A stretch of DNA of 64,000 nt from Lojkania enalia (Eukaryota > Ascomycota > Dothideomycetes > Pleosporales). The notes under the pieces were generated by a model. That model did not search any database. It was not told the DNA's origin and saw nothing but the letters and a program-made list of their open reading frames with translations. The first letter of the stretch is position 1; every line of letters starts with the position of its first letter. Positions 33,995 through 46,755 of the stretch are shown here, piece after piece. The translations under genes were made by a program, and so were the position numbers. Location: positions 62,001 to 126,000 of the forward strand of contig ML986680.1 in NCBI GenBank assembly GCA_010094045.1. The letters run 5' to 3'.

Positions 33995-36410
33995 AAGATC
34001 TCTAAAAGGGTTGTAGCTACAATTCGCGTAACACCGTTTGCGAGTGCTCAATGGGTCGATGACCTTACATAAGGTATTATAAATAGTGAATGCACTGTAA
34101 GAGCATTGTATACGACGGTTCAACTGGGCGAGTAATCTTGGGTGTGTTCCCTAGTAGTGAGAATGGTAGCACCAAGACAAAGCGCGATAGACGTATGCGC
34201 TAAGGAAATGTTATTAAGATAAAGATAGACCTTTGAAAGCACTATATAGTATTTGCTAATTCGGAAATCAAAGACGCGCAAAGTATATTTGAATGTCACT
34301 AATATGCCACAAACTCTTCAAATAAAGGGCCGATGATTTTCGATTTGCCTTATCAAACTAAGGAGTGGCGAGATATCCGGCGTTGCTTTAATAGTACAGT
34401 ATCTGTATCTGAAGTCCCTAGGTATTTGTTACTCGTTCTGCTCTGTCTCCATCGGTAAGCTCGGATCTTGACTCCTTGTTATCTCAAGGTTGAAGCCTAC
34501 AAGCAGCGACTGCAGCAACCCTAGGTTATTTAGGACATCCAACAGTTCTTGGATTTCTTATCCCATTTTAGTGCGAGTTAATTAGCTATGCACAAAAGCT
34601 TTGGGTAGCAGCATAGCTTCGAGGCTTATATATCAGTCGACTAGTCCGGTCTTGGTCTCGTGTGCTGGGTTCCGTTTGCTTCCTCCCCAGAAAAAAAAGG
34701 GGCAAACAGGTGAAGTTGTGTACCGTCGTTCAAAAGATTCATATGAGCTGGAAGGTTTTCCGGAAGGAGAGCTGCCGTTCTGTGCTGCGATCATGCCGGA
34801 ATACAATATGCAAATGTGATGGGATAAGTGTTGCCTACGAGAGAGCAATAGAGCGCAGTCATGTTAATATTTACACCAATGGAAGGGTGGATTCCAGCCT
34901 CTTGAGCTGCAACTCTTGCAATGGCCTTATGTACCGTTCTTTGATCTTGCTGCAATTGCTTGGAAGGATACCCATCGAAGCAGACTCTCGATATAAACAA
35001 GTTAACTGTTCGCAATTTTATTCGTCATACTTTGTACAAAGATTATGGTGTAACGCATTTCAAAGTGTAGGACATTCGGGTCTTTAGACGGTTCTTGCTC
35101 CACAACTATCATACGTGCAATGCATTGTGGTCAGCGTACAACGTAACTGTGCCACATGGAAAGCTATGGAGAGATGGGTTTGCTGTTACCTTGGTACCTA
35201 TGCAAGCAATTTGTGCGGGACAGGGAGCTCTGCCGGATGAGGTTTTTAACGACAGGTGTCAAGATGGGAAAATCGCTGAACTGGAGGTGTAATCAAGAAA
35301 TGAGTGGACCAAAGACACAAATATAGATCGGCTAGGCAGTAGTTCGCAAGGAAACGGCCCTTTTAACACTTGGTTGGATAATATACGCCTTCTTCGCAGG
35401 CTTCTCGAAAAATGCAAGCTCCTTTGGTGCAGATCTTGGTTGACCAAACAGAGATACTAACCTGTAGGCTAATAGCAATTAGAGTGCTAAGCGCTGCAGA
35501 ACAAAGACCAAAAGTTAATATGGAAGAAATTGACTTAGGATGAAGACGATGACGGCAAGGCATTCTTGCTGGTTGGAGCGGCGCGGCGCGGCGCGATTGC
35601 CGATGCACGTGAGAGGCGCACGGGCCCTCAACTTCCCGAGGATGGATGCGGAGGTTCTCCCCAGCTTCCGCGTCCGTATCCGTGTCCGCGACTGCCATCT
35701 TCTTCTGCATGCCCTTCGAGCCTTAACATCGACCTCTACATGTAACGGGGTCATGATTGCGAAGCTCAAGAAGGTCATAGACTAACAAGGTCTGCCAGCT
35801 TTCTGTTCCAGGTAAGAACGCGACCGCAAATCACCCTCGGTCTTGCGCTAGGCGGCCGGTTTATGCGTCCAGATTGTGTTTAATATGGGCGAAACCAGAG
35901 CACCAATTAGCGGCACGCATAGCTCGCGGCGATCCTTAATCCTCCATGTCCCACCAGGGCGTGGCGGGTCCATCACAGTCGCCAACGGTGCGATGTTGGA
36001 CCTGCAGCGTGATGTGAGTGGTATTGAAAGTGAGGGCCAGTCACCCTTACCTGGCAATCCCGGCGTCTGAAACGAGCACCAGAATGGCCGTGCAGGGTCG
36101 CGCTTTCTCCAACGGGTAGGTTGTTTATTCCTTCTAACTTATATCCTCCCTGCTTCAAATTCTATATCATGCCCCTCGCTCCCCGCTCTCTGTGGCCGTT
36201 ATCCCCTCCCTCTGCCCAATTCGGACGCAGTCGAGCTCAGAGCGTGCGGCCCGGCAGCGTGTTCTGTCAAGTCTATCGGAGCATTCCTTCCCTCCTCCTT
36301 TACTCCCATAGCGCATCCCTACGAGTTAGGGCAGCATTGGAGGTGCTCTCTTCATTCCGCCTCTCAGAGGTCGAATTGGTACCTAGAGCCGTCAATTGGT
36401 CAACCTAGTC
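33995..36410. other. Long intergenic region
   Basis: About 2.4 kb. The right half (35540-36100) is distinctly GC-richer than the left. Several open frames exist there on both strands but none starts well or matches a family. The last few hundred bases form the sedolisin promoter. Confidence 0.45.
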
Positions 36411-38354
36411 ATGAGAACTTCAGCTTTACTCGCGGGGCTGTTGACCCTTGGTGGAGTCGCTAATTGCGCGTCAACGTCACATGTTGAACCCGTAGAGGAT
36501 CTTCGGCACGTGCCTCAAGGCTGGAAGGAAATCGGTGCTCCTGCGCAGGATCGTCGTCTGCATTTCCGGATCGCTGTTCATCAGGTGAATTGGGTGCTCC
36601 ATGTCTCATTCTGAGGTTTCTCCACTCACGCACACAGCCTAATCATGATTTGTTCGAGCAAACTCTGATGGAGATCTCGACTCCGAGTCACCCCCGCTAT
36701 GGACAACACTTGAAGCGCCATGAACTCAAGGAACTGCTCAAGCCCCGCGCCGAGTCTACTGATGCGATCCTTAAGTGGCTGAAGGAGTCAGGAGTCGCTT
36801 CTAAGGACGTGGAAAACGATGGTGAATGGATCAACTTTGTTGCTCCCGTTTCAATCGCCGAGAAGATGATGGATACAACCTTCAAGACATACCAAAGTCT
36901 CGCCCGAGATGACATCAAGAAGATTCGTGCTCTCCAATATTCTGTCCCCAAGCAGGTCCGCGAGCACATTGACATGATCCAGCCGACCACGCGCTTTGGT
37001 CAGATTCGCCCACAGATCACCCATGTCCATGATAAGGAGATCCTTCGTGGCGGTGTACAGGTTGCCGCTGCCGCCGTAAACGACACCTGCAATTCCCAAA
37101 TTACGCCCCAATGTCTCAAGGATCTGTACAACTTTGCGGACTACAAACCAGATCCCAAAGCCCCGGTCACTATTGGCGTCAACGGTTTCCTCGAGCAGTA
37201 TGCGCGGTGGAAGGACTTTGCTGATTTTGCCCGGCTGTGGGCCCCCTGGGCCGTTGGCAGCAACTTTACCTGGACTTCAGTGAACGGTGAGCCTATCTAC
37301 TAATCCCAATATTTACATACTCATAGGACTTTTAGGGGGTATTCTCGACCAGAGAGCCACAAATGATAGCGTTGAGGCCAATCTGGACATCCAGTATACC
37401 CTGGGTCTCGTTGCCCCTACCCTAAAGACCAATTACTACAGCACTCCGAACCGGGGACCGCTCGTTCCCGATCTAGATCAGCCTACGATGGACGACAACC
37501 AGAACGAGCCGTGGCTGGATTTCTTTACCTTCCTTGTTGGCCAACCTGATGATAAGCTTCCACATGTACTAACAACCTCTTACGGTGAAGACGAGCAGAG
37601 CCTTCCTGCTGAATACGCAAGGAAAATTTGCGATTTGATTGGCCAGTTGGGTACCCGAGGTGTATCTGTACTTTTTTCAAGCGGCGACACCGGCGTTGGA
37701 TCTGCATGCCAGACGAATGATGGCAAGAATACAACTCGCTTTCTGCCCATATTCCCAGCCTCCTGCCCCTATGTTACCTCTGTTGGCGGAACCACCAGAA
37801 TCAATCCGGAAGAGGCTATCTACTTCTCTTCTGGTGGATTCTCCGAGCTTTGGCCGCGGCCTGCGTACCAGGACACTGCGGTGAAAAATTATCTCACGAA
37901 GCTTGGCAACAAGTGGGAGGGGCTATATAACCCCCAAGGTCGCGGGTTCCCTGACGTTGCTGCACAAGGTGCCCGTTTCCGAGTTGTCGACAAGGGGACA
38001 CAAATCTCGGTTGGCGGTACAAGCGCCTCTTCCCCCGCGTTTGCCTCTGTTATTGCGCTCCTTAACAACGCTCGCCTTGCTGCCGGGAAGCCTGCTCTCG
38101 GGTTCCTTAACCCATGGATCTACAGTCAGGGCTACAGGGGTCTAAATGACATTACCAAGGGCGGATCAACTGGATGCACGGGCAGGAGCATTTATTCTGG
38201 GCTCAGGGCGCCGTACGTACCCTATGCTTCATGGAATGCGACCGAGGGATGGGATCCCGTGACGGGTTATGGTACACCGGACTTTGGCAAACTACTCGAG
38301 ATCGTTCAGAGAGGAGACTACGGGGGCAGGCGTGGACTCAGAGGGCCATATTAG
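36411..38354 (+). CDS. Secreted sedolisin / tripeptidyl-peptidase (peptidase S53)
   Basis: An acid serine-carboxyl peptidase of 613 aa from three exons (36411-36584, 36638-37286, 37336-38354). A signal peptide ([19 protein letters not shown]) is followed by a Pro-kumamolisin prodomain ([40 protein letters not shown]). The catalytic Glu288 and Asp292 are in [10 protein letters not shown]. The oxyanion region is [12 protein letters not shown], and Ser504 is in [14 protein letters not shown]. The calcium site near the end includes LNDITKGG and [13 protein letters not shown]. All are intact. Secretion and autoproteolytic removal of the prodomain are known for the family. It precedes a serine carboxypeptidase in the same orientation; the pair would suit extracellular protein degradation at acid pH. 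Confidence 0.95.
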
Positions 38355-39645
38355 TCGCATAGACGGCCCTTGATTTACAAGCCCCATCTAGACAGCTTCT
38401 CTAGACGTATCAATAAGCAATGCATCAAATTTAGTACTTGAGAATAATTTTGAAACCAGATTGGGCATTATATTGAGCAGAATCAACGTTCCTAAAACGA
38501 AGTTCGAGGACCGCACTTGAGATCGTCGAACTGTGGCCCAACGTCCAGGGCCGGCAAATGGAGAGGCATCTGCATAAGATAACGAAGCGCGTCATAAATC
38601 ATCTGAATGCCAAGTGCCCTCCGACCCACGCGCAAGGAGCAATGTTGCCACCACGCGGCCCCATGTCCGGTTCCTGAATCCATGGCGTTTCAAGAGGTTG
38701 AGGCGACCTGCCCCTTGCGGTTAAATCCCCCTTGCAGATAAGCATGACCAAGGCACGACAAGCACGACAAGCATGGATTGGCTCCCCACGAGATTGTGGC
38801 GGGCGGCGGAGCTTGAGGGATACGGCAGCTCGGTCGCACTGGAAATGTTTCTAGAGAAGATTGCTTCGTGCTTTGGAGAAAGAGGAAGGTGGTGGGCAGA
38901 TGGCGATGGGAGCGCGGGGATGCGCGGACTACCTACATGGCAAATTGAGCGGCGACGGGTGGGAACGGCCGAGAGGCGTTTCGTAGCGGAAGCTTTTGCG
39001 TGCTTTGCTTTGGTATCTGGGGCACGGGCTTCGGTGCGGCATACCTATGTGTATATGGTTGGGCACCCCATCCACGACGCTGGGCCATGCCCGCTTTCTA
39101 ACTGTATCAATTGGATTTGTGGATAGCACCTTTATTTCGTCCGATAGTGCGACGTGCAGACGGGCTCTAACAATAATAATGTTCATTGATGGGGATGCGA
39201 CGCCGTGGTCGCGCAAAAAGATATTTGCGTATCACAGTGGTGGGATGTAGACGGGTGGATGTGTGGGAGGCTTCTCCATGACCGGGAGACACGACCGGGA
39301 GCCATGACCAGGCGCACGGGAAGAGGGAAAGCGGGCGGGGTGGGGAGTCCCCAGGCAATTCGTGCCTGCCTAAGCGGGTAATCGGGTTGCGGTCAACAAG
39401 CACAGCGCAAGTTCATAAACAGGCTGTTGGTCGCCAGCGGCCTCTGCCCCTTCACGAACTCATCCATCCGCTGTCCGCGAAGGCCTATCGTCGCCTCGGA
39501 GGGGTTATCCAGGGCGAGCGAGTACTGGAAACGTGAACAAAAGGGTGCACAGGTCGATACCTGTTTGGTAGCCAACTAGTCGCGCTGCTTTCTCTATTTT
39601 GACCAATTTGCCCAGTTTCCAGCTTCGGAAATCGCGGCCGACGAA
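38355..39645. other. Intergenic between the two peptidase genes
   Basis: About 1.3 kb, GC-rich. A 117-codon plus-strand frame at 38773-39126 has no family features and is not called. Nothing else is assigned. Confidence 0.45.
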
Positions 39646-41320
39646 ATGCTGTTTCTCCCAATTCTCGCCCTCGGCGGCCTGGCGGCCTCCGTTGTTGCTC
39701 GAAGCCCGCGGTACGCGGGCAAGAAGTTTGACGCCCCGGCGCCCCGATATGGTTTCCCAATGCAGCCGGCCCAACACGCGCATGCGAAGAGGCAGGAGCA
39801 AATCATTCCGCTCACAGAGCAGACTGAGAAGTTCGTCGTCAATGGGTCGGCCGGCGCGATTCCGGAAGTGGATTTTGATATTGGAGAAAGCTATGCAGGG
39901 CTGCTGCCAATTAGTGACAAGAAGAATGAAACTGGGGAGCTGTGGTTCTGGTTCTTTCCGAGCGCGAATCCCGAGGCTAGTGATGAAATCACTATCTGGC
40001 TGAATGGTATGGACGCACCTCTCCTGAATAGCTTCTTTTTTCCTCTTTCTGATTTGGCTACTATTAGGTGGGCCCGGATGCTCCAGTTTAGAGGGATTTC
40101 TGCAAGAAAATGGCCCAATCCTATGGCAATATGGGACCTTCAAACCAGTCTACAACCCCTGGAACTGGGCCACTCTCACGAACATGGTGTGGATCGAGCA
40201 ACCCGTCGGGACCGGATTCACCCAAGGCACGCCTACGGCTACCAGCCAGGAGCAGACGGCTGAGGAGTTCCTGGGCTTTTTAAAGAACTTCATTGATACA
40301 TTTGGGCTCTGCAATAAGAAGATTTATATTGCAGGCGAATCGTACGCTGGCAAATATATTCCGTACATTGCAGATGCGGCGCTTTCGAAGAACGACACCG
40401 AATATTACGATGTTCGAGGAATTCTAATCTACGATCCGTCAGTGGCTTCGGATGCGCTACTGGAGGACGTGCCTGCTGTGCCATTCGTCGACCACTGGGC
40501 CGGACTCTTCAACCTCAACAAGACCTTCATGGACCATATTCATGAACGTGCTGAAGAGTGCGGGTACACGGACTACATGAACACATACCTCTCGTTTCCG
40601 CCTCCCGGCCCACTGCCGGAGCCTCGGCAGTGCGGTTTATGGGAGGACATCACATATGCTGTTTTTCTCACAAATCCATGCTTTGACGTCTATCAAGTTG
40701 CGACTACCTGCCCCGTACTATGGGATGTGCTCGGTTTTCCGGGATCATTCAATTATGTTCCCGAAGGCGCTTTCATATACTTCAATCGTACAGATGTGCA
40801 AAAAGCGATTAATGCGCCGATACAAGTCTGGAACGAGTGTTCGGACGGCGTCCTAGACGAAGATACTTCACCATCCTCAGGCCTGGAAGTCCTTCCTCGC
40901 ATCATCGATCAGCTAGACCGTACCATGATTGTCCATGGCGATCTCGACTGGATTCTGCTAGGCAATGGCACGCTTCTGGCCATCCAGAACATGACGTGGG
41001 GTGGCCTGCAAGGCTTCCAGGAAGAGCCTAAGGACGACTTCTTCGTGCCATACTTCGATACTCTTACGGTTGACAGCCTGAGTGCTACGGGCGTCATGGG
41101 AGTGACGCACACCGAGAGGAAGTTGACGTGGGTGGAACAGAAGTTGAGTGGACATATGGTTCCGCAGTATCAGCCATCCAGCGCGTATAGGCAGTTGGAG
41201 TTCCTGCTTGGCAGGATTGATAGCTTGACGAGTACCGAGCCTTTCACAACGGCGCCTGGGTCGGATAGATGGAATCAGACGAGTAACGCCAAACAGAGGA
41301 AGTTGCCGAAGTGGTACTAG
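39646..41320 (+). CDS. Secreted serine carboxypeptidase (peptidase S10)
   Basis: Removes C-terminal residues from peptides; extracellular or vacuolar. 537 aa from two exons (39646-40006, 40068-41320). A signal peptide ([18 protein letters not shown]) is followed by a short propeptide with a Lys-Arg site (HAHAKRQEQ) that Kex2 could cut. Family marks: [13 protein letters not shown] across the splice, [13 protein letters not shown], catalytic Ser212 in AGESYAGKY, the Asp in HGDLDW and His483 in [10 protein letters not shown]. The triad is complete. Several Asn-x-Ser/Thr sites suggest glycosylation. No GPI signal is evident at the C-terminus. Tandem with the sedolisin upstream. Confidence 0.95.
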
Positions 41321-41646
41321 GGGTTACTCAGCAGAAGCTCATGGCTGGAGTGGCAGACTCTATCGAGTACTAGGTCATCTCGTAGAAGAATAATTTAATT
41401 CCAATGATCCAGGGTTGAAATAGGCTCATCACTAATAAGGTTCACCAAGTCTCGTAGTTCTTTGACCAAGGTAATAATGCGGCTAGCCGAGCCCGCCAAG
41501 CGCTGCCACGAATCAGTCAGCCTTCCCCACCATGCCATCCCACTTTCCCCATCCGCCCCTCTCGCTGGTGCACTTATCAACTCTCTATTCTCCGCTATGC
41601 TTTACACACGCATTCAAGTCTCCGGCACGGAGCTACCCCATGCTCA
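41321..41646. other. Intergenic
   Basis: About 326 bp, promoter of the PLP ammonia-lyase gene. Nothing else seen. Confidence 0.5.
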
Positions 41647-42953
41647 ATGGCTTCGCTCGCAAACACCCCACCGCTAACGCGCTCTTCTGTAATCAATGCT
41701 CACGGCCTCATAAAGCCGTATATCCACACCACTCCCGTGCAAACGAACGCCACACTCTCTACTCTTGCTTCAACCCCGCAATCGGCCGATGCGCTCAAAG
41801 GGACAGAATGGGAGAGCCAGCAGCCCGCGAAGCCGAACATCAAACTATTCTTCAAATGTGAAAACTTCCAACGCATCGGTGCGTTCAAGGTGCGGGGTGC
41901 GTTTCACGCGGTGAAGAGGTTGATTGAAGAGCAAGGGATCGAAGAGACCAGGAGACGGGGAGTAGTCACGCATTCTAGCGGTAGGGATCCTCTTTTACTG
42001 TATGATTTCGAGCGCATCCTCGCTTTTCCATATACCATGCAATCTACTAGATGCTAATAGGGATCAATGTAGGAAATCACGCACAAGCCCTAGCCCTCGC
42101 TGCAAAAACGTTTAGCATCCCTGCTCACATTGTTATGCCGTCCATCTCCACTCCTAGTAAGATCGAAGGGACCCGAGCACAAGGCGCCACGATCCATTTC
42201 TCTGGCTCGACATCACAGGAGCGCGAGGCGGTGGTCGCGGACGTGATTAAGCAGACAGGCGCCACGCTGGTCCCGCCGTATAATCATCCAGATATCATGC
42301 TAGGGCAGGGCACAATGGCGTTGGAGTTGGTGCAGCAAGCCGAGGAGCTAATTGGGAAGGATGGCAAACTGAGTGTACATGCTGATGGCAAGGGCCTGGA
42401 TGCAGTGATAGTGCCCTGTGGCGGCGGGGGTATGTTATCGGGCAACGCCATCGCGCTGCATGGCACAGGCATCAAGGTGTTTGGCGCGGAACCTAGCTTT
42501 CAAGGCGGCGATGATGCTAGGCGAGGTGTAGAGGCTGGGCAAAGGATCGAGAGCGTCAAGACGCTAACGATTGCCGATGGCCTGCGGACGCCACTTGGAG
42601 ACTATACGTGGAGAATTATCTCTGATAGGGCACATGTTACAGGCTTATACGCTGTTACAGAAGAGAATATTAAGGATGCTATGCGCCTGGTTCTTGAGCG
42701 CATGAAATGTTTCGTTGAGCCCAGTGCTGTCGTAGGCCTTGCGACGATTCTTTACAATGAGGATTTTCGGAGCATGGTAGAGAACGAAGCTGGGGAGGAG
42801 GGATGGAACATTGGTGTTGTGTTCAGCGGGGGGAACACCACCATTGAAGCTATCACCAAAATATTCGCCCCGGTACAGGACAAGAGGGCGGAAAGACAAG
42901 AAGGTGTTCTGGGAATGGATGGACGGAAGGAGGCGGAGAATCTGGCTGGTTGA
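41647..42953 (+). CDS. PLP-dependent serine/threonine ammonia-lyase or serine racemase-like enzyme (fold type II)
   Basis: 404 aa from two exons (41647-41980, 42073-42953). The PLP lysine is Lys81 in [24 protein letters not shown] spans the splice junction, and the phosphate-binding glycine loop is [32 protein letters not shown] and [10 protein letters not shown] match the family that includes yeast SRY1 (3-hydroxyaspartate dehydratase), serine racemase and catabolic threonine/serine dehydratases. There is no ACT regulatory domain, so a catabolic rather than an isoleucine-pathway enzyme. The length exceeds the usual 320-340 aa because of an N-terminal insert (residues 40-63) and a C-terminal tail. 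Cytosolic. The precise substrate cannot be told. Confidence 0.9.
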
Positions 42954-43069
42954 TAGATATAGGTATGTACCTAGTATATTAGATATCCGCCCTAAACTAA
43001 GGATAAATCACGGCTATCCTACCCTCCAATCTCCTCCCTATTCTTCGTTATTACGTGTTCTTCGTATGT

Positions 43070-44402
43070 TTACTCCTTCCCAATAACGTCCTCAACCAAC
43101 TTCCTCGCATCGACGCTCTCCTGGTCGCCCTCCACCCTCCCTTCAAACCCATTCTCCAAGATCGGAATCAGATCGTCCAGCCGTCTGACCACCAGATCTG
43201 TGTGCTGGTGCTCGGCGAGGTGCTTGTTGACGTCGTTGACGAGCAGCACGGTGGCGGCGCCCGCGCGGAATCCCGCGGTCATGTCGTCGATGGAGTCGCC
43301 GACCATAATGAGGCTATTGCCACCGTCTTGGTGCATCCAGGATTTTGCTATGTGTAGGATTCCTGGATAGCAGTTAGACAACGAAGTAACCATTTGAAGA
43401 AAAAGGATAGAATGAAAATGGTGAAAAGTGTTTAGACTATATGACGATTCCTCTGCCCCCAGAAAAAAAAAAAAAAAAAAAAAAAAAAATGGAATCGGCC
43501 AACCTTCCACTTCCTTTCGCAGAAAGCTGTTATGTACAGTAGAGTACAGAACAGAACGTACCTGCAGGATCCGGCTTGGGCGGCCGAAACTCACGCGTAA
43601 TGATCGGATCGAACTTGCTCTGCGGTAAGAAAGTATTCAGCAGGTGGGCGACGGGGGCGTCAAAGTTGCGCGTGCAGATGCCCTTTTGAATGGTTCGGCG
43701 ATCCAGGTAGTCCATTAGCTCGACCAGCCCCGTCTGCGGCTTCTGCAATGACATGGCCGTCCGTTCGATGTCGCGGATTTTCTCCTGCGCTTGCGATTGC
43801 TGCGGCTCTGGGAGGGCGTATACGTGGTCGAGGATATCGGTTGCATTGGCTATGCCGAGGATGGAGCTGGGGTGGGTATGGTTAATTGGAGAGTATGGAC
43901 GGGGAGGGGGGGGGGATGGGTGCGGACCGCATTTCGGTGAACATGTAATTTTGTGGCTCACCTGTTGGTTTGTTAGAATGGTGATTTTAATTATTCAATG
44001 TGATAGTTTGATATTTATTCGTCTATAGATAACATGGGGAAATTGGGAGAGGACGCGAGTAGCCATATGCGGACATGGATGCATGGCAGACGGTCAGGTG
44101 ATGAAGGAACGAAAATAATCAACCGTCATAATAATAGCACTAGCATGAAGAACATTTGTTACAGTATACTCACATAAAGTACCATCAACATCAAACACAA
44201 TGCCCTTCAGCACCGGCCGCTTATCCCCCTCAATCTGCTTCGCGGGATCTAGAGGCGCGAAACGCCGCGGTCTTATCGGTCGCTCCATGTGGAATGATCG
44301 CCGCTTCAGCGCATCCGCGCAACCGGTACAGATCCAGGTCTTCGATGTTTGCAGACGGAATATTATTCCTAGGAGTGTGGGAGGGTGGGCATGGGGAGAC
44401 AT
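43070..44402 (-). CDS. HAD-superfamily phosphatase
   Basis: 286 aa from four exons (44402-44174, 43961-43928, 43866-43562, 43362-43070); the second is only 34 nt. Motif I is VFDVDGTLC with Asp71 as nucleophile and Asp73 as acid/base. Motif III Lys lies in PKPDPAG and motif IV is GDSIDDMTAG. The cap region contains DILDHVYALPEPQQSQ. The first about 50 residues are basic and poor in acids (LKRRSFHMERPIRPRRF), so a mitochondrial presequence is possible. The third intron, 43561-43363, contains a 27-nt homopolymer. The gene is convergent with the PLP enzyme, with 116 bp between the stops. The substrate is unknown. Confidence 0.9.
43463..43489. repeat. 27-nt A homopolymer (T-run on the coding strand) in an intron
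   Basis: Lies inside the third intron of the HAD gene, roughly 100 nt from the acceptor. Such a run is prone to length change and to sequencing error. Confidence 0.9.
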
Positions 44403-45210
44403 GCTATTTTGCTAGAGCTTAAGGTAAGGTTGACACTGGTGGTTAGTGACTTCCGCGAAGTGGGTCCTAGGTCTGAGGATCGGCGGGGTTGGCTTATATG
44501 ATCCGCCGAGGAAGTAGGCATTGTAGAGGTTATCCCCACGACGATGGTAGGCTTTGCTTTTGATTTACCTGTCGGTCGCAAGTAGGATAGAATAATACAA
44601 TGGCATTGACAGTCTACTAGCGGCTGTGTTCCGGAGGTGGCTTGGGTTTGGCTTGGGAGGATGTAGCATGTTGGACTTCATCGATAGTGGATGTGAAGAT
44701 AAAGGCTCGACGCATAGAACGAATATGGTAGATGAACCAGGGTATTCAGAAGCCGTATTATCAATGTGGTATTTTATGTTGATTGGTGCGAAGGATATCT
44801 TATTAATTCCAGAAACTCCGCAAATAACCTTCAATTTCAAATTGCTATGCGCCAAATATTTTAATGAATGGTTTCAGATAGAAGCCAGCGTTCTTCAGTC
44901 AGCTATATTACCTAGGGGAGCTATGAAAATAAGTTAGAGTTAGTTTAAAAGGCGGTAAGGAGACCGGCGGTAGGGCTAGTAGCTTCATTTCCGGCGGACG
45001 GCAGTCAGGACATTTATGGAGTCCCTGGTATATGAGGGTTATATTAGCCTCTTCAATACTTCTATCGTACGGTCTAAGGGATTTCTTCTCGATGACTCCG
45101 AGATTTTATCGTTCGGCTATTCGTGAGCGAAGCATGTGGCTTTATTATTTTAAGGAACATATAACTACAGTGTTGTACATGACCCAGGCTCTATGTTTTG
45201 GTAAGGAGTA
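44403..45210. other. Intergenic
   Basis: About 800 bp between the HAD gene start and the MFS gene stop. Contains the HAD promoter. Open frames here lack family features. Confidence 0.5.
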
Positions 45211-46619
45211 TCAAATTATTCCGAGGATTCCTTGAGGAGTCACTGACTTTGCTAGGAGTGCCAAACAGCCGCCAACTATACACACAACCCCACTGAAAAT
45301 AGAAGACTGCAGAAACCCTTCGTACCTCTTGATAAGTGCGCCGTTGATAGGAGGTCCAATCAGTGCCGCAATGGCTGCAAATGCCATACCCTGGCCCATA
45401 TAAGCTCCTGCTTCCCGAGGATCCTCTGCACAGACTGAAATAGCTGCAGAACCGCCAGAAATAACAGAGCCGGAGGTGAAGCCCATGAAAATGGAATAGA
45501 CGATCAATTCGGCGTTTGAATCAGCCCTGGTAAGGCAGAGAATAACGATGCCAGTAGCGATACCTCCGACTGCAAGGATATTGAATCGTCCATATTTGTC
45601 CGCCAGGACGCCTGGAATGATCCGACCAAATGTCGAAGCTGCATTGACAATGGCGAGCAGATAAGAGGCCAGAGTTACACTCATTCCCTTGGAGACCGCA
45701 TAAGTGGGTATGAAGAATAACGGGGTGAACATTCCGCAGAACATGAATAGAAGGGAGACGATTAGAAGATCGTACTTCTTATCTTTGAACGCAGCTTTGA
45801 CGAAGAAGTTGGTTTTTCTAGGTGGGAGTCGGGCTTTGGTCACCACACATGCAAATACCAAAAGCGGCGTTATGACGAAGCCAATAATTCGCACCGACCT
45901 GGGTCTAGTTAGTATTCTGGTAGGTCTGATTTTGCTTTTGAATTTCTCACCATCCGAAGCTCAAGGAGGTGCTATTGAACATCTTTGACAAGGCGATTGG
46001 CAAAACGACTCCACCGATGGAAGATCCTGATATGACGAGCCCAAAGGCAACTGCACGTTTCTTATCGAAGAATTGCGAGACTGCTGCAAATGCCGGAAAC
46101 TGAGTAAGGCCCATGCACGCACCCAAAAGTACGCCTTGTGAGAGCATGAACTGCCAATACTTTGAGCAGAGGCTTGTCATCATCATTGCGAATATATAGC
46201 CAAGAGCAGCAGGTGTCATTATCTACTGTTGTGAGTTACTTGGATCTAAACGCAACGCTAGAGGAGCAACTTACCCATGCACCATAACGATCGAATAGAG
46301 GTCCACCAATGACGCCACCTGCGAACTGCATGAAAGCTCCTAGTGACCCAATCCATGCGATATCATCTGGCGATTGATCGGAAAGTTGGTGAGAGAAGTA
46401 GTACTCTTGAAACACACCAAAAGCATTTGCGAACCCCATACACGCGAAGGTAACGCATGCACCTCCAGCGGCTACCAGCCATGCTTGAAGACCACCATCT
46501 GGTGGTGGTCCAAATTCTGCAGACTCAGACGGGCGCTGCAGCTCGACCTCGCTGAAATTGATGGAAGGATGCTCTTCCTCCTCGCGAGAGATCCTTTTTT
46601 CCGCCTGTGTCAATGACAT
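45211..46619 (-). CDS. MFS transporter, monocarboxylate-transporter (MCT/Mch) type
   Basis: 434 aa from three exons (46619-46275, 46222-45951, 45898-45211). The soluble N-terminus ends in the MCT signature PPPDGGLQAWLVAAGGACV, followed by about 12 membrane segments. GGVIGGPLFDRYGAW is the loop 2-3 motif. LTQFPAFAAVSQFFDKKRAVA and GSSIGGVVLPIAL are typical of the fourth to fifth segments. GRIIPGVLADKYGRFN is the mirrored motif in the second half. The soluble first about 45 residues are acidic. Likely plasma membrane. The family moves monocarboxylates, riboflavin or unknown small acids. Divergent from a Zn2Cys6 regulator 478 bp away, which is the likely controller (inference). Confidence 0.9.
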
Positions 46620-46732
46620 GGTGCCAATAACTCCGAGTTATTAGTGTCGAACAAGACATTCTTGCGGCTGGAATATCTGAGTTTTATATGAGAGCTAGAT
46701 TACAGAATCAACGACCGAATAGAATGTGGATT

Positions 46733-46755
46733 CGGACGTCGGAGACCGAATACCG
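46733..46755. promoter_or_regulatory. Symmetric CGG/CCG array, candidate Zn2Cys6 operator
   Basis: Inside the divergent MFS/Zn2Cys6 promoter the half-sites read CGG-N4-CGG-N3-CCG-N4-CCG (46733-35, 46740-42, 46746-48, 46753-55), a symmetric arrangement. A 9-mer GACCGAATA occurs twice, at 46713-46721 and 46744-46752, the second inside the array. The array is about 114 bp upstream of the MFS ATG and about 340 bp upstream of the regulator ATG. CGG triplets in inverted or everted order are the known targets of Zn2Cys6 dimers; occupancy here is inference. Confidence 0.6.

Noticed and set aside
35363..35785. Overlapping open frames on both strands in a GC-rich patch, one with a hydrophobic stretch
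   Set aside because: No ATG in good context, no family marks, and GC-rich DNA gives long open frames by chance.
38773..39126. 117-codon plus-strand frame between the two peptidase genes
   Set aside because: Composition biased to Arg, Gly and Trp, no domain, no supporting splice or promoter sign.
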